Under the pieces are notes generated by a model. That model ran no database searches, had not been told where the DNA came from, and was given only the letters and a program-made list of their open reading frames with translations. From Phoenix dactylifera (Eukaryota > Streptophyta > Magnoliopsida > Arecales > Arecaceae), in NCBI RefSeq assembly GCF_009389715.1, contig NC_052396.1, positions 16,802,170 through 16,866,169 of the forward strand: 64,000 bases of DNA. The letters are read 5' to 3'. Each line of letters opens with the position of its first letter. Within the stretch, counting starts at the first letter, position 1. The translations under genes and the position numbers were made by a program. Shown here piece after piece: positions 13,245 to 23,900 of the stretch.

Positions 13245-13706
13245 TTCTCGGTATCCTCAGAGTTTTTTTTGAAAAAAATATATATGCAAATTTTAGTACA
13301 AGTTTCGCATAAGCAATGTCCTTCCATGTTCAGGTTCTTTGACGATCCACGTCACCGCGGAGAGTTTATTCTCATGGATAAATTACCGATAGTACAGCAT
13401 CGTCGGACGAACCATTCCATTGCGCAGCATTGAGAGGGTGGTCGCATAAGGAAAAATACGAAAAATATTATCCGCTGCTGCGGAGAGAAGCGTATTGTAG
13501 CGCTGTAAATGCATGGAGATGCGAACCCGAAGGCCCTCTCGGGGCCCGAATCGGAGACTACCAACTACCAAGCATTGAAAATTAGACGGCTTGGAGCCCA
13601 CGTTTTTTTTTATTTTTTATTTTATTTTATTTTATTTTTTGATAAAAACGGCATTACATATAGCTGTTGTCACATGAGTACAGCCAAACAAATCAAAAGT
13701 AGAACT
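13245..13706. repeat. Duplicated unit, left copy, 5' flank of the P450 gene
   Basis: 13245-13505 matches 40220-40475 and 13565-13706 matches 42575-42690, both at about 87-88% by eye. The intervening 13506-13564 has no partner; in the right copy that position holds a 2.1-kb inverted-repeat element. From 13603 the sequence looks like the 3' tail of a minus-strand LINE: a T-rich run, then gtcacatgagtacagccaaa, similar to the LINE 3' end at 42700-42780. The P450 promoter region therefore appears to consist largely of transposon sequence. Confidence 0.65.
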
Positions 13707-13750
13707 CCACACCTTTGGCGGACGTCGTCCGGATGAGTTTGAGGCCTAAA

Positions 13751-15268
13751 ATGGAGGTGTCCTTCTACTTCCTCTCCTCCTCCTGCCTCTTCCTCTTCTG
13801 CATCCTCGCCTCCGCTCTTCTCCTCCTCTTCAAAAAACCCTCGTCGCCCACAATCCTCCAGAGCTACCCTCTCATCGGCACCCTCCCTCACTTCATCAAG
13901 AACTGCAACCGCGTGCTCGAGTGGTCGACGGAGCTCCTCGCCGCCTCCCCCACCGCCACCGTCACCGTCGCGCCCATGGTCTTCACGGCCAACCCGTCTA
14001 ACGTGGAGCACGTGCTCAAGACCAACTTCGACAACTACCCCAAGGGCGGCAGCATCGTGTCCGCCCTCCACGACTTCCTCGGTCGCGGCATCTTCATCTC
14101 CAACGGCGAGCAGTGGAAGGTCCAGCGCAAGACCGCCAGTTTCGAGTTCAACACCAAGTCCCTCCGCGCCTTCGTCCTCCACGCCGTCCGCCGCGAGGCC
14201 GTCGGCCGGCTCGTACCCTTGTTAAGACGCGCCAGCCGCAGCGGCGAGGTCGTCGACCTCCAGGACGTCTTCGAGCGCTTCGCCTTCGATAACATCTGCA
14301 GCCTGGTGTTCGACCAGGACCCCAGCTGCCTTCTTGGGGGTAACGAAGAAGGCGAGAGGTTCTTCCACGCCTTCGACGAGGCCGCCCACCTGTGCATCGA
14401 CAGGGCGAAGCAGGCCCTGCCGTTGGTCTGGAAGCTCAAGAAATGGCTCGACGTCGGATCGGAGAGGCGGCTACGGGAGTCGATGTCGACCGTCCATGAG
14501 TTCGTCGACATGTTCATCTATCTGAAACGAAGGCGCGGCGCCGGCGATGGCGGAGATGACGATCTCCTCTCTCGCTTCGTCAAGAACGGCGAACAGTCCG
14601 ACGAGTTCCTCCGCGACTTCCTGATAAGCGTCGTGCTCGCCGGGCGAGACACGACGCCGGCAGCCATCACCTGGTTCTTCTGGGAACTGTCGTCGAGACC
14701 GGACGTCGTGGAGGCGATCCGGGAGGAGCTCCGGTCAATCCGGTCGAAGCAGGGAGAAAAGCGCACGGACGAGGTGTTCGCGCTGGAGGAGCTGAGGGGC
14801 ATGCACTATCTCCATGCGGCAATTTCAGAGTCGCTGCGGCTGCATCCGGCGGTACCGCTGCTGCCGAGGGTGTGCGAGAGGGATGACAAGCTACCGGACG
14901 GGACGAAGGTGTGCAAGGGGTGGACGGTGATGTACAACTCGTACGCGATGGGGAGAGATGAAGGGATATGGGGGGAGGACTGCAAGGAGTTCAGGCCGGA
15001 GAGGTGGCTGGAGGAAGGGGAGTTCCAGGCGGTGAGCGCTTTCCGGTACCCGGTGTTCCATGCTGGCCCGAGGATGTGCCTGGGGAAGGACATGGCGGTG
15101 ATACAGATGAAGGCACTCACGGCGATCATTCTGGAGGGGTTCGAGATGGAGCTGGTGGAGGAGCGGGGGAAGCACCAGCTCTCGGTGTCGATGAGGATGG
15201 AAGGAGGGCTGCCCATGAGGTTTAGAGAACGGCAAGCGGGAACCAAGGCGTTTAATTTGATCAAATAA
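13751..15268 (+). CDS. Cytochrome P450, CYP94D-like, copy 1
   Basis: This is a single-exon 505-aa microsomal P450. Known CYP94 enzymes hydroxylate fatty acids or jasmonoyl-isoleucine at or near the omega end; which substrate this one uses cannot be read from sequence. Seen: an N-terminal hydrophobic anchor (about 1-28, MEVSFYFLSSSCLFLF), the SYPLIGTLPHF hinge, ANPSNVEHVLKTNFDNYPKG typical of CYP94, the I-helix AGRDTTPAAITWFFWE, the K-helix ESLR, the FRPERW motif, and the heme loop FHAGPRMCLG with the ligand Cys. QRKTASFEFNTKSLR and FAFDNICSLVF point to the CYP94D subfamily. I chose ATG 13751 (context aaaATGG) over the in-frame ATG 13733, which has a weaker context. The absence of introns is normal for CYP94. 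It is intact and apparently identical in protein to the copy at 43696-45213. Confidence 0.93.
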   Translation: MEVSFYFLSSSCLFLFCILASALLLLFKKPSSPTILQSYPLIGTLPHFIKNCNRVLEWSTELLAASPTATVTVAPMVFTANPSNVEHVLKTNFDNYPKGGSIVSALHDFLGRGIFISNGEQWKVQRKTASFEFNTKSLRAFVLHAVRREAVGRLVPLLRRASRSGEVVDLQDVFERFAFDNICSLVFDQDPSCLLGGNEEGERFFHAFDEAAHLCIDRAKQALPLVWKLKKWLDVGSERRLRESMSTVHEFVDMFIYLKRRRGAGDGGDDDLLSRFVKNGEQSDEFLRDFLISVVLAGRDTTPAAITWFFWELSSRPDVVEAIREELRSIRSKQGEKRTDEVFALEELRGMHYLHAAISESLRLHPAVPLLPRVCERDDKLPDGTKVCKGWTVMYNSYAMGRDEGIWGEDCKEFRPERWLEEGEFQAVSAFRYPVFHAGPRMCLGKDMAVIQMKALTAIILEGFEMELVEERGKHQLSVSMRMEGGLPMRFRERQAGTKAFNLIK

Positions 15269-15616
15269 AATGGACCAAGGCGTATCTCGTCCATTTCATT
15301 TCATTTCATCTCTGTCTCCAAGCGATCGAACCAGTATGGAATCTGATTGTCCTTCACTTTGTTGATTAATTTGAGTTATGTTGCCGACGTTTCCCTGCAT
15401 TTAATAAGGTCCAATATGCTGCTTAGTTCGAATATCAAGCAAAATAGGGTAAGGGGCACCCGCCATCTTCCTCGAATGTCATTTCATTTCCTCGTGAGTG
15501 CATCGACGACCGATGTGGTATAAAACCACAACCTACAACAACGTCCTAATCGAGGTGGGCTCTTTCTTATAAACACCAATAAGGATTTTATCTAGTCATA
15601 TGCCAAAAAGTCATTC
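15269..15616. other. 3' flank of CYP94D copy 1
   Basis: This is non-coding DNA between the P450 stop codon and the copia fossil. An AATAAA hexamer overlaps the stop codon, which is earlier than usual for a poly(A) signal. No other feature is seen. The last five bases, CATTC (15612-15616), are the target-site duplication of the copia element. Confidence 0.6.
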
Positions 15617-15818
15617 TAAAGAAATGAAATTGGAAAAAAGGAATGGGCTCTTCTTATTCATTGCAGTTTTCAAGGATTCTATATATAGATGCCGATGATC
15701 CTTCTAGTGACTATCTTTCCTAACTGTTAACAACAAACTAGCAACAAAAAAAACAAATTTCTGGTGTAACTAATTCTGCCAGCTGCATGCGTAATGTGGA
15801 GTTTGTAATTTTCCAATA
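15617..15818 (-). repeat. copia 3' LTR, copy 1
   Basis: This is a 202-bp terminal repeat. Read on the minus strand it starts TATTGG and ends CTTTA, so the termini are TA..TA rather than the usual TG..CA. Confidence 0.85.
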
Positions 15819-18800
15819 TCCCCCCTCAAGATGGAGCATGAATATTGAGAATGCCCATCTTGCTAAGGAGTGGATCAAGCTGTGCAGCTCCAAGGGGTTT
15901 GGTGAGCACGTCTGCCAATTGGTCATTGGTTGAGACATGAAGAGTCTTGATGAGGCCAGCAGTGAGTCGTTCTCGGATGAAGTGGCAATCAACCTCGATA
16001 TGTTTGGTTCGTTCATGATATACAGGATTAGAAGCTATATGTATCGCAGCCAAACTATCACAAAATAACAATGCAGGCTGCTGATGGGGAATGGCAAGCT
16101 CCTTGAGTAATTGAAGGAGCCAGACAATTTCTGCAGAAGTAGTGGCCATTGCACGATACTCGGCCTCTGCTGAAGACCGAGAGATAGTGTGTTGCTTCTT
16201 GGATTTCCAAGAAATGAGAGATTCACCAAGGAATATGCATTGCCGGTAACTGAGCGATGGGTATCTGGACATCCAGCCCAGTCAGAATCTGAAAAAGCTT
16301 TCAGATGCAGAGGAGACTTGCTGGGAAAAAATAAGCCCTGTGTCGGGGCCTTCTTGATGTAGCGTAGCACCCGAGTGACTGCATCTAAGTGGGGCTTACG
16401 AGGTTTGTCCATAAACTGGCTAAGAGTTTGAGCTGCATAAGATAAATCTGGCCAAGTGTAGTTGTGAGATATAGCAAACGCCCAATAAGCCTTCTATAAT
16501 GAGTGACATCCTGAATTTCTTCTCCAACATCTTTAGAAAGTTTCAGCTTTGGATCAAGAGGGCATGCAGCAGGTTTGGCAGCAAGTAAACCTGTCTCTTC
16601 AAGAAGCTCTAAGGCATATTTCCGCTGGCAGATGGTGATTCCTTGTGCGGATCGAGCTACTTCAAGGCCTAAAAAATATTTTAGAGGCCCCAAGTCTTTG
16701 AGCTTGAACTGCCTATGGAGGAATGCAACAAATTCATCTACTTGTGCTGCATTGTTGGTGAAAAGAATTATATCATCGACATAAATCAAAAGCCCGACAA
16801 AGAAAGTGCCACTATTGCGAATGAACATAGAACTGTCAGCTGCGGATTGTAAAAAACCATGAGACAGCAATGTTGAGGAAAACTTGGAGAACCATTGCCT
16901 TGATGCCTGTTTTAATCCATACAGTGATTTATGTAGCTTTAAAACCTGTGAAGGATTTGTGGATTGAAAACCTGGTGGCAAGCTCATGTAAACTTCTTCA
17001 TCCAACTCCCCGTGAAGAAAAGCATTGTTCATGTCAAGTTGGTGTAAATGCCAGTTCAAAGATGATGCCAAAGCCAATACAGTTCTGATCGTCACCATTT
17101 TGACAACCGGAGAGAATGTTTCCAAATAGTCCAGCCCTTCCGTTTGAGTGTAGCCTTTAGCTACAAGGCGGGCCTTAAATCTCTCTATGCTCCCATCTGC
17201 ATGATGCTTCACTTTATATACCCATTTACAGCCAACTGTTGATTTTCCAGCTGGTAATTCACTTAATGACCAAGTCTTGTTCTCTTCAAGAGCTTGAATC
17301 TCAAGCCTCATTGCCTCCTGCCACTCGGGTAACTGAGAAGCCTGCTCAAAAGTTTTTGGTTCGAGATGTGTAGAGATAGCAAAGGCATGTGCTTTGTGAG
17401 ATGCAGAGAGCCTATGATATGAGAGAACTGAATGAAGAGGAAATTTTATACCTGTAGCCGCAGAAAGATCCTTGGAGGAGGTAGCTAAGTGGCAGTAGTA
17501 ATCAGCAAGATAGCTGGGTTGTCTTCTGACTCTCTCGGATCGCCTAAGGATTGTGGGAGATGCTGGAGAGTCAGGTAACAAAGAAGATTCAGATGAAAGA
17601 GAATCTGCATCTGGGTTTTCAGTGGAAGTGTGAGTCTGTGTTGAAGTATTTTCTGGAGGAATTGTAGCTGGGGAAGAAGGTACTGATGTATCAACAGTTA
17701 CAGGGGAAGGCATGATATGTGTAGGAGTATGAGAGGTATCGGACATGAAGAACAAGTGAGAGTTATCCGGAGCATATGGAAAGATATGCTCATGGAAGAC
17801 CACATCTCTAGATACAAACACCGAATGATTATGCAGATCATAAAGACGATAACCTTTTGTTCCATATGGATATCCAATGAATATGCAGGTCCGAGCCCTA
17901 GCGTCAAATTTTTTCCTGTCATGAGCTAAGGTGGATGCATAGCAAAGACATCCAAAAACCCGCATGTGATCATAGGTTGGTGGAGATGAAAATAATAGTT
18001 CATGCGGTGTTTTGCCGTTTAAAACTTTGGAAGGAGTTCTGTTGATGATGTATGCTGCGGTTAAAACACAGTCCCCCCAGAATTTTATAGGCAGAGAGGC
18101 TTGAAACTTAAGAGCTCTAGCCACCGTAAGAAGATGTCTATGTTTCCGTTCTACGACTGAGTTTTGTTGTGGAGTGGCTACACATGTTAACTGGTGGATT
18201 ATCCCATGGCTTTGAAAAAAGTCTTTCATGATGAATTCAGTTCCATTGTCTGTCCTAATGGCCTTTATTTTGCGATTGAATTGTGTCTGCACCAGCATGC
18301 TAAAATTGTGAAAGATTTGTTCTGTTTGGGACTTATGGTTCATTAAATATAACCATGTGCTTCGTGTGAAGTCATCAACAATGGTAAGAAAATAGCATGA
18401 ACCATCTCTTGCAGGAATGGGATATGGTCCTCAAACATCACTGTGAATTAATTCAAATGGGGATTTAGTACATATCATGCTGGAGGAAAAAGGTAACCGA
18501 GTGTGTTTAGCCAAAGGACATATTGGGCAGACATGTGTAGAACTAAAATTCATAGCAGAATCAATGTTGTGTAACATATGAAGTTTTGGAAAGGATAAAT
18601 GACCGAGGCGATAATGCCAAAGGTCTACAGTAGAAAATTTTGTTAGGTAGCTAAAAGAGGGAGGTAAAGCAGAACAATTCTTAGTTAAACTTTGAGAGCC
18701 AGGCGCCTGTAGCTGATAAAGTCCGCCGACTACGCTACCCCGACCAATTATTCTCCTGCTGCATAGGTCCTGAATATGACATGAAGAAGATTCAAATGTA

Positions 18801-19155
18801 AGTTGGCAATTAAGGTCAGAGGCAAGTGTTTGAACGGAGAGTAGATTAAAATGAAAAGTTGGGACACATAAGACATTTTTTAATAAGAGGTGACTTGTTA
18901 ATCTAACACTGCCTATGTGTGTCACTTGCACAGTTTGTCCAGTTGGAAGTTGAACTCTGGAATTCAGTTGTGCATTGACATGAGTTAAGAAAGAGATATC
19001 TGATACGATATGATCGGAAGCACCCGTATCAATGATCCAGGCACCATTCGAGAAACCATTTTGTGAAGATAAAACCAAAGGTATGATATGAGAACTCTCA
19101 GAAGAGAAAGAAGGAAGAACAGCCACAGAACGTCCTCAACCTTGCTCTGATACCA

Positions 19156-19357
19156 TAAAGAAATGAAATTGGGAAAAAGGAATGGGCTCTTCTTATTCAT
19201 TGCAGTATACAAGGATTCTATATATAGATGCCGATGATCCTTCTAGTGACTATCTTTCCTAACTGTTAACAACAAACTAGCAACAAAAAAAACAAATTTC
19301 TGGTGTAACTAATTCTGCCAGCTGCATGCGTAATGTGGAGTTTGTAATTTTCCAATA
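19156..19357 (-). repeat. copia 5' LTR, copy 1
   Basis: This is the partner of the repeat at 15617-15818, with the same length and termini, lying next to the tRNA primer-binding site at 19144-19155. Confidence 0.85.
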
Positions 19358-20235
19358 CATTCTCATGTAACTCATATAATTTTATTCTGATCAATGGTGC
19401 ACAATCGTTTTAACTTGAATACAACATATTTTTTTCTTTTTTTGGGAAGCGAGGAGGCAAAATAACTTCAGTACAATTATTGGGGCAGTGAAGTTATGAT
19501 TGCCCTGCATATCCAACCCCACTGCATGTTTGAACCTTTCCAATGTATTCCAGTTTTCCAACCAAACAAAAATTTCAAACTTTACTCTTTTTTTTTTGGT
19601 TGTTGTTGAAAAAGACATGATAAAGTAGAATGCATAGGAGTATAAGAAAAGGGGCAACACGTCCGTTAACTTTAGGATCGAGGTGAAAAAGCTAAGCAGG
19701 TATTTAATAGCGTAGCCTGTCAGGGCTTAGGTGCTCGGCATAGGCAGCCATTTGGCACGAGAGAAACTCAAGGACCTTCTTTGGAAAGAAAAAAAAAAAA
19801 AGAATCGTCGGCCTACTCGGTCTTTCATAAAACCTTGAACTTCTTCTCTTGTGGGCAGTTTTTGTAATGCCCAAACATCCGATAGTCACAACTATCTTCC
19901 AAGTAAACTGTCTTAAGATTGGAGAAGTTCCTCACTTTCTCTATTTTCCATCAAAAGATTAGCTGATCCTAAATAATTGGGACCTCTGTGCATTATTTCT
20001 GTGAAATGATTAGTTGATAGCAAAAAAATTGGGGCGTTTGATTGCTATACGACTTGCTAAAGAGGATGGCAATTACACGCTGTCTGCTTGCAAACGAAGA
20101 CCCTACTCCAGCTTTCGCACTCCCCGATCTTCTCAATTCAATCTTAAGATGGTCCCAATAATTTGGACAGAACTTGGTTGCTAGCCTCATAGTGGTCGTA
20201 GTGGTGCACACACAAATCAGCTGCCAGCTGTGTTG
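19358..20235. other. Non-coding right end of duplicated block, copy 1
   Basis: No gene is seen. There are poly-A/T runs near 19430, 19585 and 19790 and short open frames without motifs. The same sequence follows copia copy 2 at 49301-50178. Confidence 0.6.
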
Positions 20236-20339
20236 ATACCGCCAGACTTTTTTATAATGGGTGAGCCTAACATATGAAAATTTTAATAATAAGATTAAAG
20301 AGTAGGGAAACAGGATTCTAACTCAAGTAAATCACCAAT

Positions 20340-20600
20340 TACATCCTAAATCAGAAGTATTTGTAGTATTATGTGGTCGATAATCTAAGATATATTAGAG
20401 GTATTTGTAGTATTATGTGGTCGGTAATCTTAGATCTCTGTACCATACCAAACAAGTTATTTATGGATATCCACAAATTTTTAATCACTGGACCATGGCC
20501 TACCAAACGCATTGATCTTAGATCACTGGAGATCAAATTATCCTAGTATTCGAATCACCAGGGATCTTAGATCACCGTGGTGATCCTGTTGGGGTTACCA
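20340..20600. mobile_element. MITE-like element (PIF/Tourist type suspected)
   Basis: This is a non-coding stretch with repeated gatcttagatcac and ggtgatcctg motifs. Its right end reads, on the minus strand, GGGGGTATTTGGTAACCCC, a terminus style common in plant Tourist-like MITEs. A short module with ggtatttgtagtattatgtg is tandemly repeated at about 20344 and 20397. Related sequence occurs at 28000-28220 and 28840-28865. The left terminus and the target duplication were not resolved. Confidence 0.45.
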
Positions 20601-20624
20601 AATACCCCCAGTGGGTACATGAAA

Positions 20625-20934
20625 CTCTTTAATAAATGATTTGGTTTACTTAAACTCGGACCTAAGTAGGCCAAATGGAACCCCTAACCGTCCCTAGTTT
20701 AAAAGTTCTGTTAGTTTGACCTAATTCCATGGGTGCTGGGTTTGTTATTTGCAACCAAATCGAGCATCGATCGATTCCTATCTTCACTAACTTTGTTTCT
20801 ATAGCTGAATTACTAGTTACCTGGCATGGGCTGATAATTAATTTTAGAATGATAAAATCTTCCTTCCCAGGAGCTGGCTGTGAGAAACATCAAGCTGCTC
20901 TATTCTACTTTATCCAAGATCTCTTGCCTTTCTT
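20625..20934. repeat. Segmental duplication, right copy, first block
   Basis: This matches 4307-4590 of the left copy with scattered substitutions and a short extra segment at about 20670-20700. It is interrupted at 20935 by a LINE and continues at 27071. The last nine bases, gcctttctt (20926-20934), are the left target-site duplication of that LINE. The left copy keeps the uninterrupted site. Confidence 0.85.
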
Positions 20935-20956
20935 TTTTTTTTGGTAAATCGGCCGC

Positions 20957-23900
20957 TCACACATGACGGGCGTGAAGCTGGCCTACAAAATCAGAAAACA
21001 AAATGCTACGCAAGGACGCAGGCACAGCATCGTGGCCCGTCCAAAGAAAATCTCCCGAATGATGAGCCGCGAAAGAAGCAACCCAGTCAGCCGCACCGTT
21101 TGCCTCCCGATATACGTGCGAGGCTTGGTAGGAGACAGTCTCCCCCAGCGCTCTACGGATATCATGAAGCAGCGGCCGGTCCTCGACTGAGTACCCCCCT
21201 TCCCGGATCCACCCAACCACCGTGGTCGAGTCTCCCTCGAGAAGGAAGTGACCCTCACCAAGTACCCGCCTCGCATAGGAGACACCCTCCCAGGCCGCCT
21301 GAAGCTCTGCGGTCGCCACTGATGAGTCAAAAATCCTGCGTCCACCTGCCGCCACAAGTCTGGCATCATGATCCCTAATGATAAATTCCACACCTCCGCA
21401 GCTCCCATCCGCTGATACATTGCCATCGAAGTTCACCTTGAGAAAGCCAGGGGGTGGGGGCACCCAGGATACAAGTATCGTTCTAGACGCTGCAAGAGCA
21501 GAATGGGGGCCCCAGATGTCCCTAGCCAACCCAGTAGGTATAGCCTCAACAGCGCCGATGATCTCCGCCGCAAGCCGTAGAGCTCGATCCGCCACCACCC
21601 TCGGATGGTGGCTCTCACCATCGAAAACCCATGTATTCCTCCCCAGCCAACAATGATAGGCCAGGTAGGCATCACGAGTCCCCCTCTCCTCGCGTCCAGA
21701 CCCCCGGACCGAGGCCTCCAAGTGACAAAGGAACTCCTCAACGGACGCCCACAACTGCCTCTGGTCGGGCTGAGCTGAAGCATGTCTCCATATCTGACTA
21801 GCTCTAGGGCACTCAAAAAGAACATGATAGATGGTCTCCTCTGTCGCCTGACAAGCTCCACATCCGGCTTGGACTCTCACTCCCCGTCTCACCAAAACCC
21901 CACTAGTAGGTAAACACCCCCAAGCCACCTTCCACAGGAACAAGGCCACTCGGGGGTGAATGTGCATCCTCCAAATCCAGCCGCAGTCCATCTGTCTCGC
22001 AGAGGGCCCTCTACCAATCGCTAAAAGGTCTCGAACTCTCACAGTCGTCCTGCCTGTCCTGCTCCATACCCTCCTGTCCACTGCCTCCCCCTCCGGGATC
22101 GGCAGAGCTAGGACGCGCTCAGCAAGGTGCTCCCCGAATACCTGTCGAACAAGGCTCGTGTCCCACCTCCGCTCCCCCTGGGCAAATAAGGCACACACTC
22201 TACGTCCCTCCATCCAATCATGGTCAATCTCGGTGGGCCACCCCTGCAATGCTACCTCAGCCAGCCATCTATCCTCCAAAATGCTGATCGACCGCCCATC
22301 CCCAATCTCCCACCTGATCTCTGGCAACACTCCTGGGGCGCGAACGCAGATCTCTCTCCAAATAAAGGAAGCCCCTCGGCCAGTACGTAGGACGTAGTGG
22401 GGGGCAGGGTCCCCGTACTTCGCCCTCAACAGAGAGCCCCAAAGGCCCTCAGGCTCTAGAAGAAACCTGGCTGCCAACCTGGTCGCCAGTAACTCCCTCC
22501 GCTCGACCAGTGAGTGAATACCAAGTCCACCCCTGTCGGTCGGCTGGCAAATAGACTCCCAAGCCACCAGGTGAACACTCCCATCATCGACAGTGCCCCC
22601 GCCTGCCAACCCTCCAAACGGTGGGTGATGCTCCGCTCCATGGATGTACACTCCCTCTGACGTAGACGGCGTCCCGTAATAGGCACCCCGAGGTATGTAA
22701 GGGTCCCCACCTGCTCTCCAATCCCTAGTAGACTCATAATCGACTGCCTCGCCCCATGGTCAGTCTTCGGGCTGAAGAAAATGGCAGACTTGGTCAGATT
22801 GACCTGCTGCCCCGACATGCCACAATATGCCCCCAAGATCCTACTAATGGCCCGAGCTGATCTGCTCGTCGCGCGGGCTAACAGTATACAGTCATCAGCG
22901 AATAGCAGATGCGAAACCCTAGCCGTCCCGGCCCCCGGGCCATAGACCTCCAACTCCTGCTCATGGACGGCCTGTCTGAGTGCACGGGACAAAGAATCTG
23001 CACATAGAATGAACAAAAGTGGTGATAAAGGGCAGCCCTGTCTCAATCCTACCGACGACTCGAAGAAACCTGATGGTGAGCCATTAAACAATAAGGCAAA
23101 GGACGGGGACAATATGCAACCGAGCACCCATCTGACCCACTGTGGGTGAAATCCAAATCCCTCCAGGCATCGCCGCACAAACTCCCATCTCATCCTGTCG
23201 TATGCCCGCTCCATATCAAGTTTGACTCCCATTAAGCACCTACACTTAGGCGCTTTCTGGAGGTCAGCCATGAACTCATGAGCAATGAGGACGTTATCCG
23301 AAATGGAACGCCCCCCAATGAAAGCCCCCTGCTCAGGGCAAATGAGTCTGGGTAGGATATCCCTCATCCTCTGGACTAGTACCCTCGCCACCACCTTATA
23401 CAGGGTGGTGCACAAGCTGATCGGTCTGTAGTGGCTCGGCTCAACAGGATCCTGTCTCTTCGGAATCAGTGTAATGAAAGTCCTCCTCCACTCCACAGGC
23501 ATCGCTGTCGACACAAAAAACTGCTGGACTGCCGCAGTCACCTCCTGTCTGACTATGTGCCAATACCTCCTGAAAAAGATAGGGGGGAAGCCATCTGGGC
23601 CCGGGGCTCTGTCCTCGCCCAAAGACCAAAGGGCCGCCTGTACCTCATCCCCGGACACTGGACTGACCAAAGCTGCGTTCTCCTCCACTGACACCTGCCT
23701 CCCTGGTACCGGTCCGCATGCACCTCCATCTGTACCTCCAGACTCGGTCCATCTATCACAAAAAAACTGCACCAAGATCCTCCTGACTGTCTCCTGATCC
23801 TCAGACACCCGCCCACTGCTATCCCTAATCCGGCCAATTCGGTTCCGATGTCTCCTGATGATGGTCGACTGGTGAAAGAACCTGGTATTCCGATCCCCCT

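Larger units (their letters stand above)
7944..13255 (-). mobile_element. LINE (plant L1 type with RNase H), 5'-truncated
   Basis: This is a non-LTR retrotransposon on the minus strand. It carries an ORF1 remnant, an ORF2 with apurinic endonuclease, reverse transcriptase, a zf-RVT zinc-binding region and a C-terminal RNase H domain. Both edges are approximate. The left edge is the (CTT)n tract. The right edge is where sequence shared with 40220-40475 begins. The DUF4283 part of ORF1 seen in the LINE at 20935-27070 is absent, so it is 5'-truncated. Numerous frame changes and an unrelated insertion in ORF2 show it is dead. No clear target-site duplication was found. Confidence 0.85.
15617..19357 (-). 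mobile_element. Ty1/copia LTR retrotransposon fossil, copy 1
   Basis: This is a minus-strand Ty1/copia fossil of 3.74 kb, flanked by CATTC (15612-15616 and 19358-19362). The terminal repeats are 202 bp each. A primer-binding site reading TGGTATCAGAGC on the minus strand (19144-19155, initiator-Met tRNA type) abuts the 5' LTR, and a polypurine tract abuts the 3' LTR. The parts are protease (WIIDTGASDHIV), integrase, reverse transcriptase (YVDDI) and RNase H, in copia order. A gag region is not evident, so the element is shorter than a typical copia. It is broken in about three places. The two LTRs differ at about 3 of 202 positions by eye, which suggests roughly half a million years at grass substitution rates. 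Confidence 0.93.
13707..20235 (+). repeat. Near-identical duplicated block, copy 1 (P450 + copia fossil)
   Basis: This block matches 43652-50178 almost base for base, at about 99.7% by eye across coding, intergenic and transposon sequence alike. The left edge is sharp and coincides with the insertion site of a short LINE in copy 2. The right edge is where the sequences part after cagctgtgttg. Sequence to the left of the block is only about 87% identical between the same two copies. Confidence 0.92.

Noticed and set aside
13715-13750. Earlier P450 starts at TTG 13715 and ATG 13733
   Set aside because: TTG is not a usual plant start. ATG 13733 has a weaker context and adds residues ahead of the hydrophobic anchor; ATG 13751 has A at -3 and G at +4.
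13670-15294. Long minus-strand frames opposite the P450 gene (up to 170 codons)
   Set aside because: They are antisense shadows of GC-rich coding sequence with low-complexity Glu/Gly or Ser/Arg content and no domains; the same shadows recur at copy 2.
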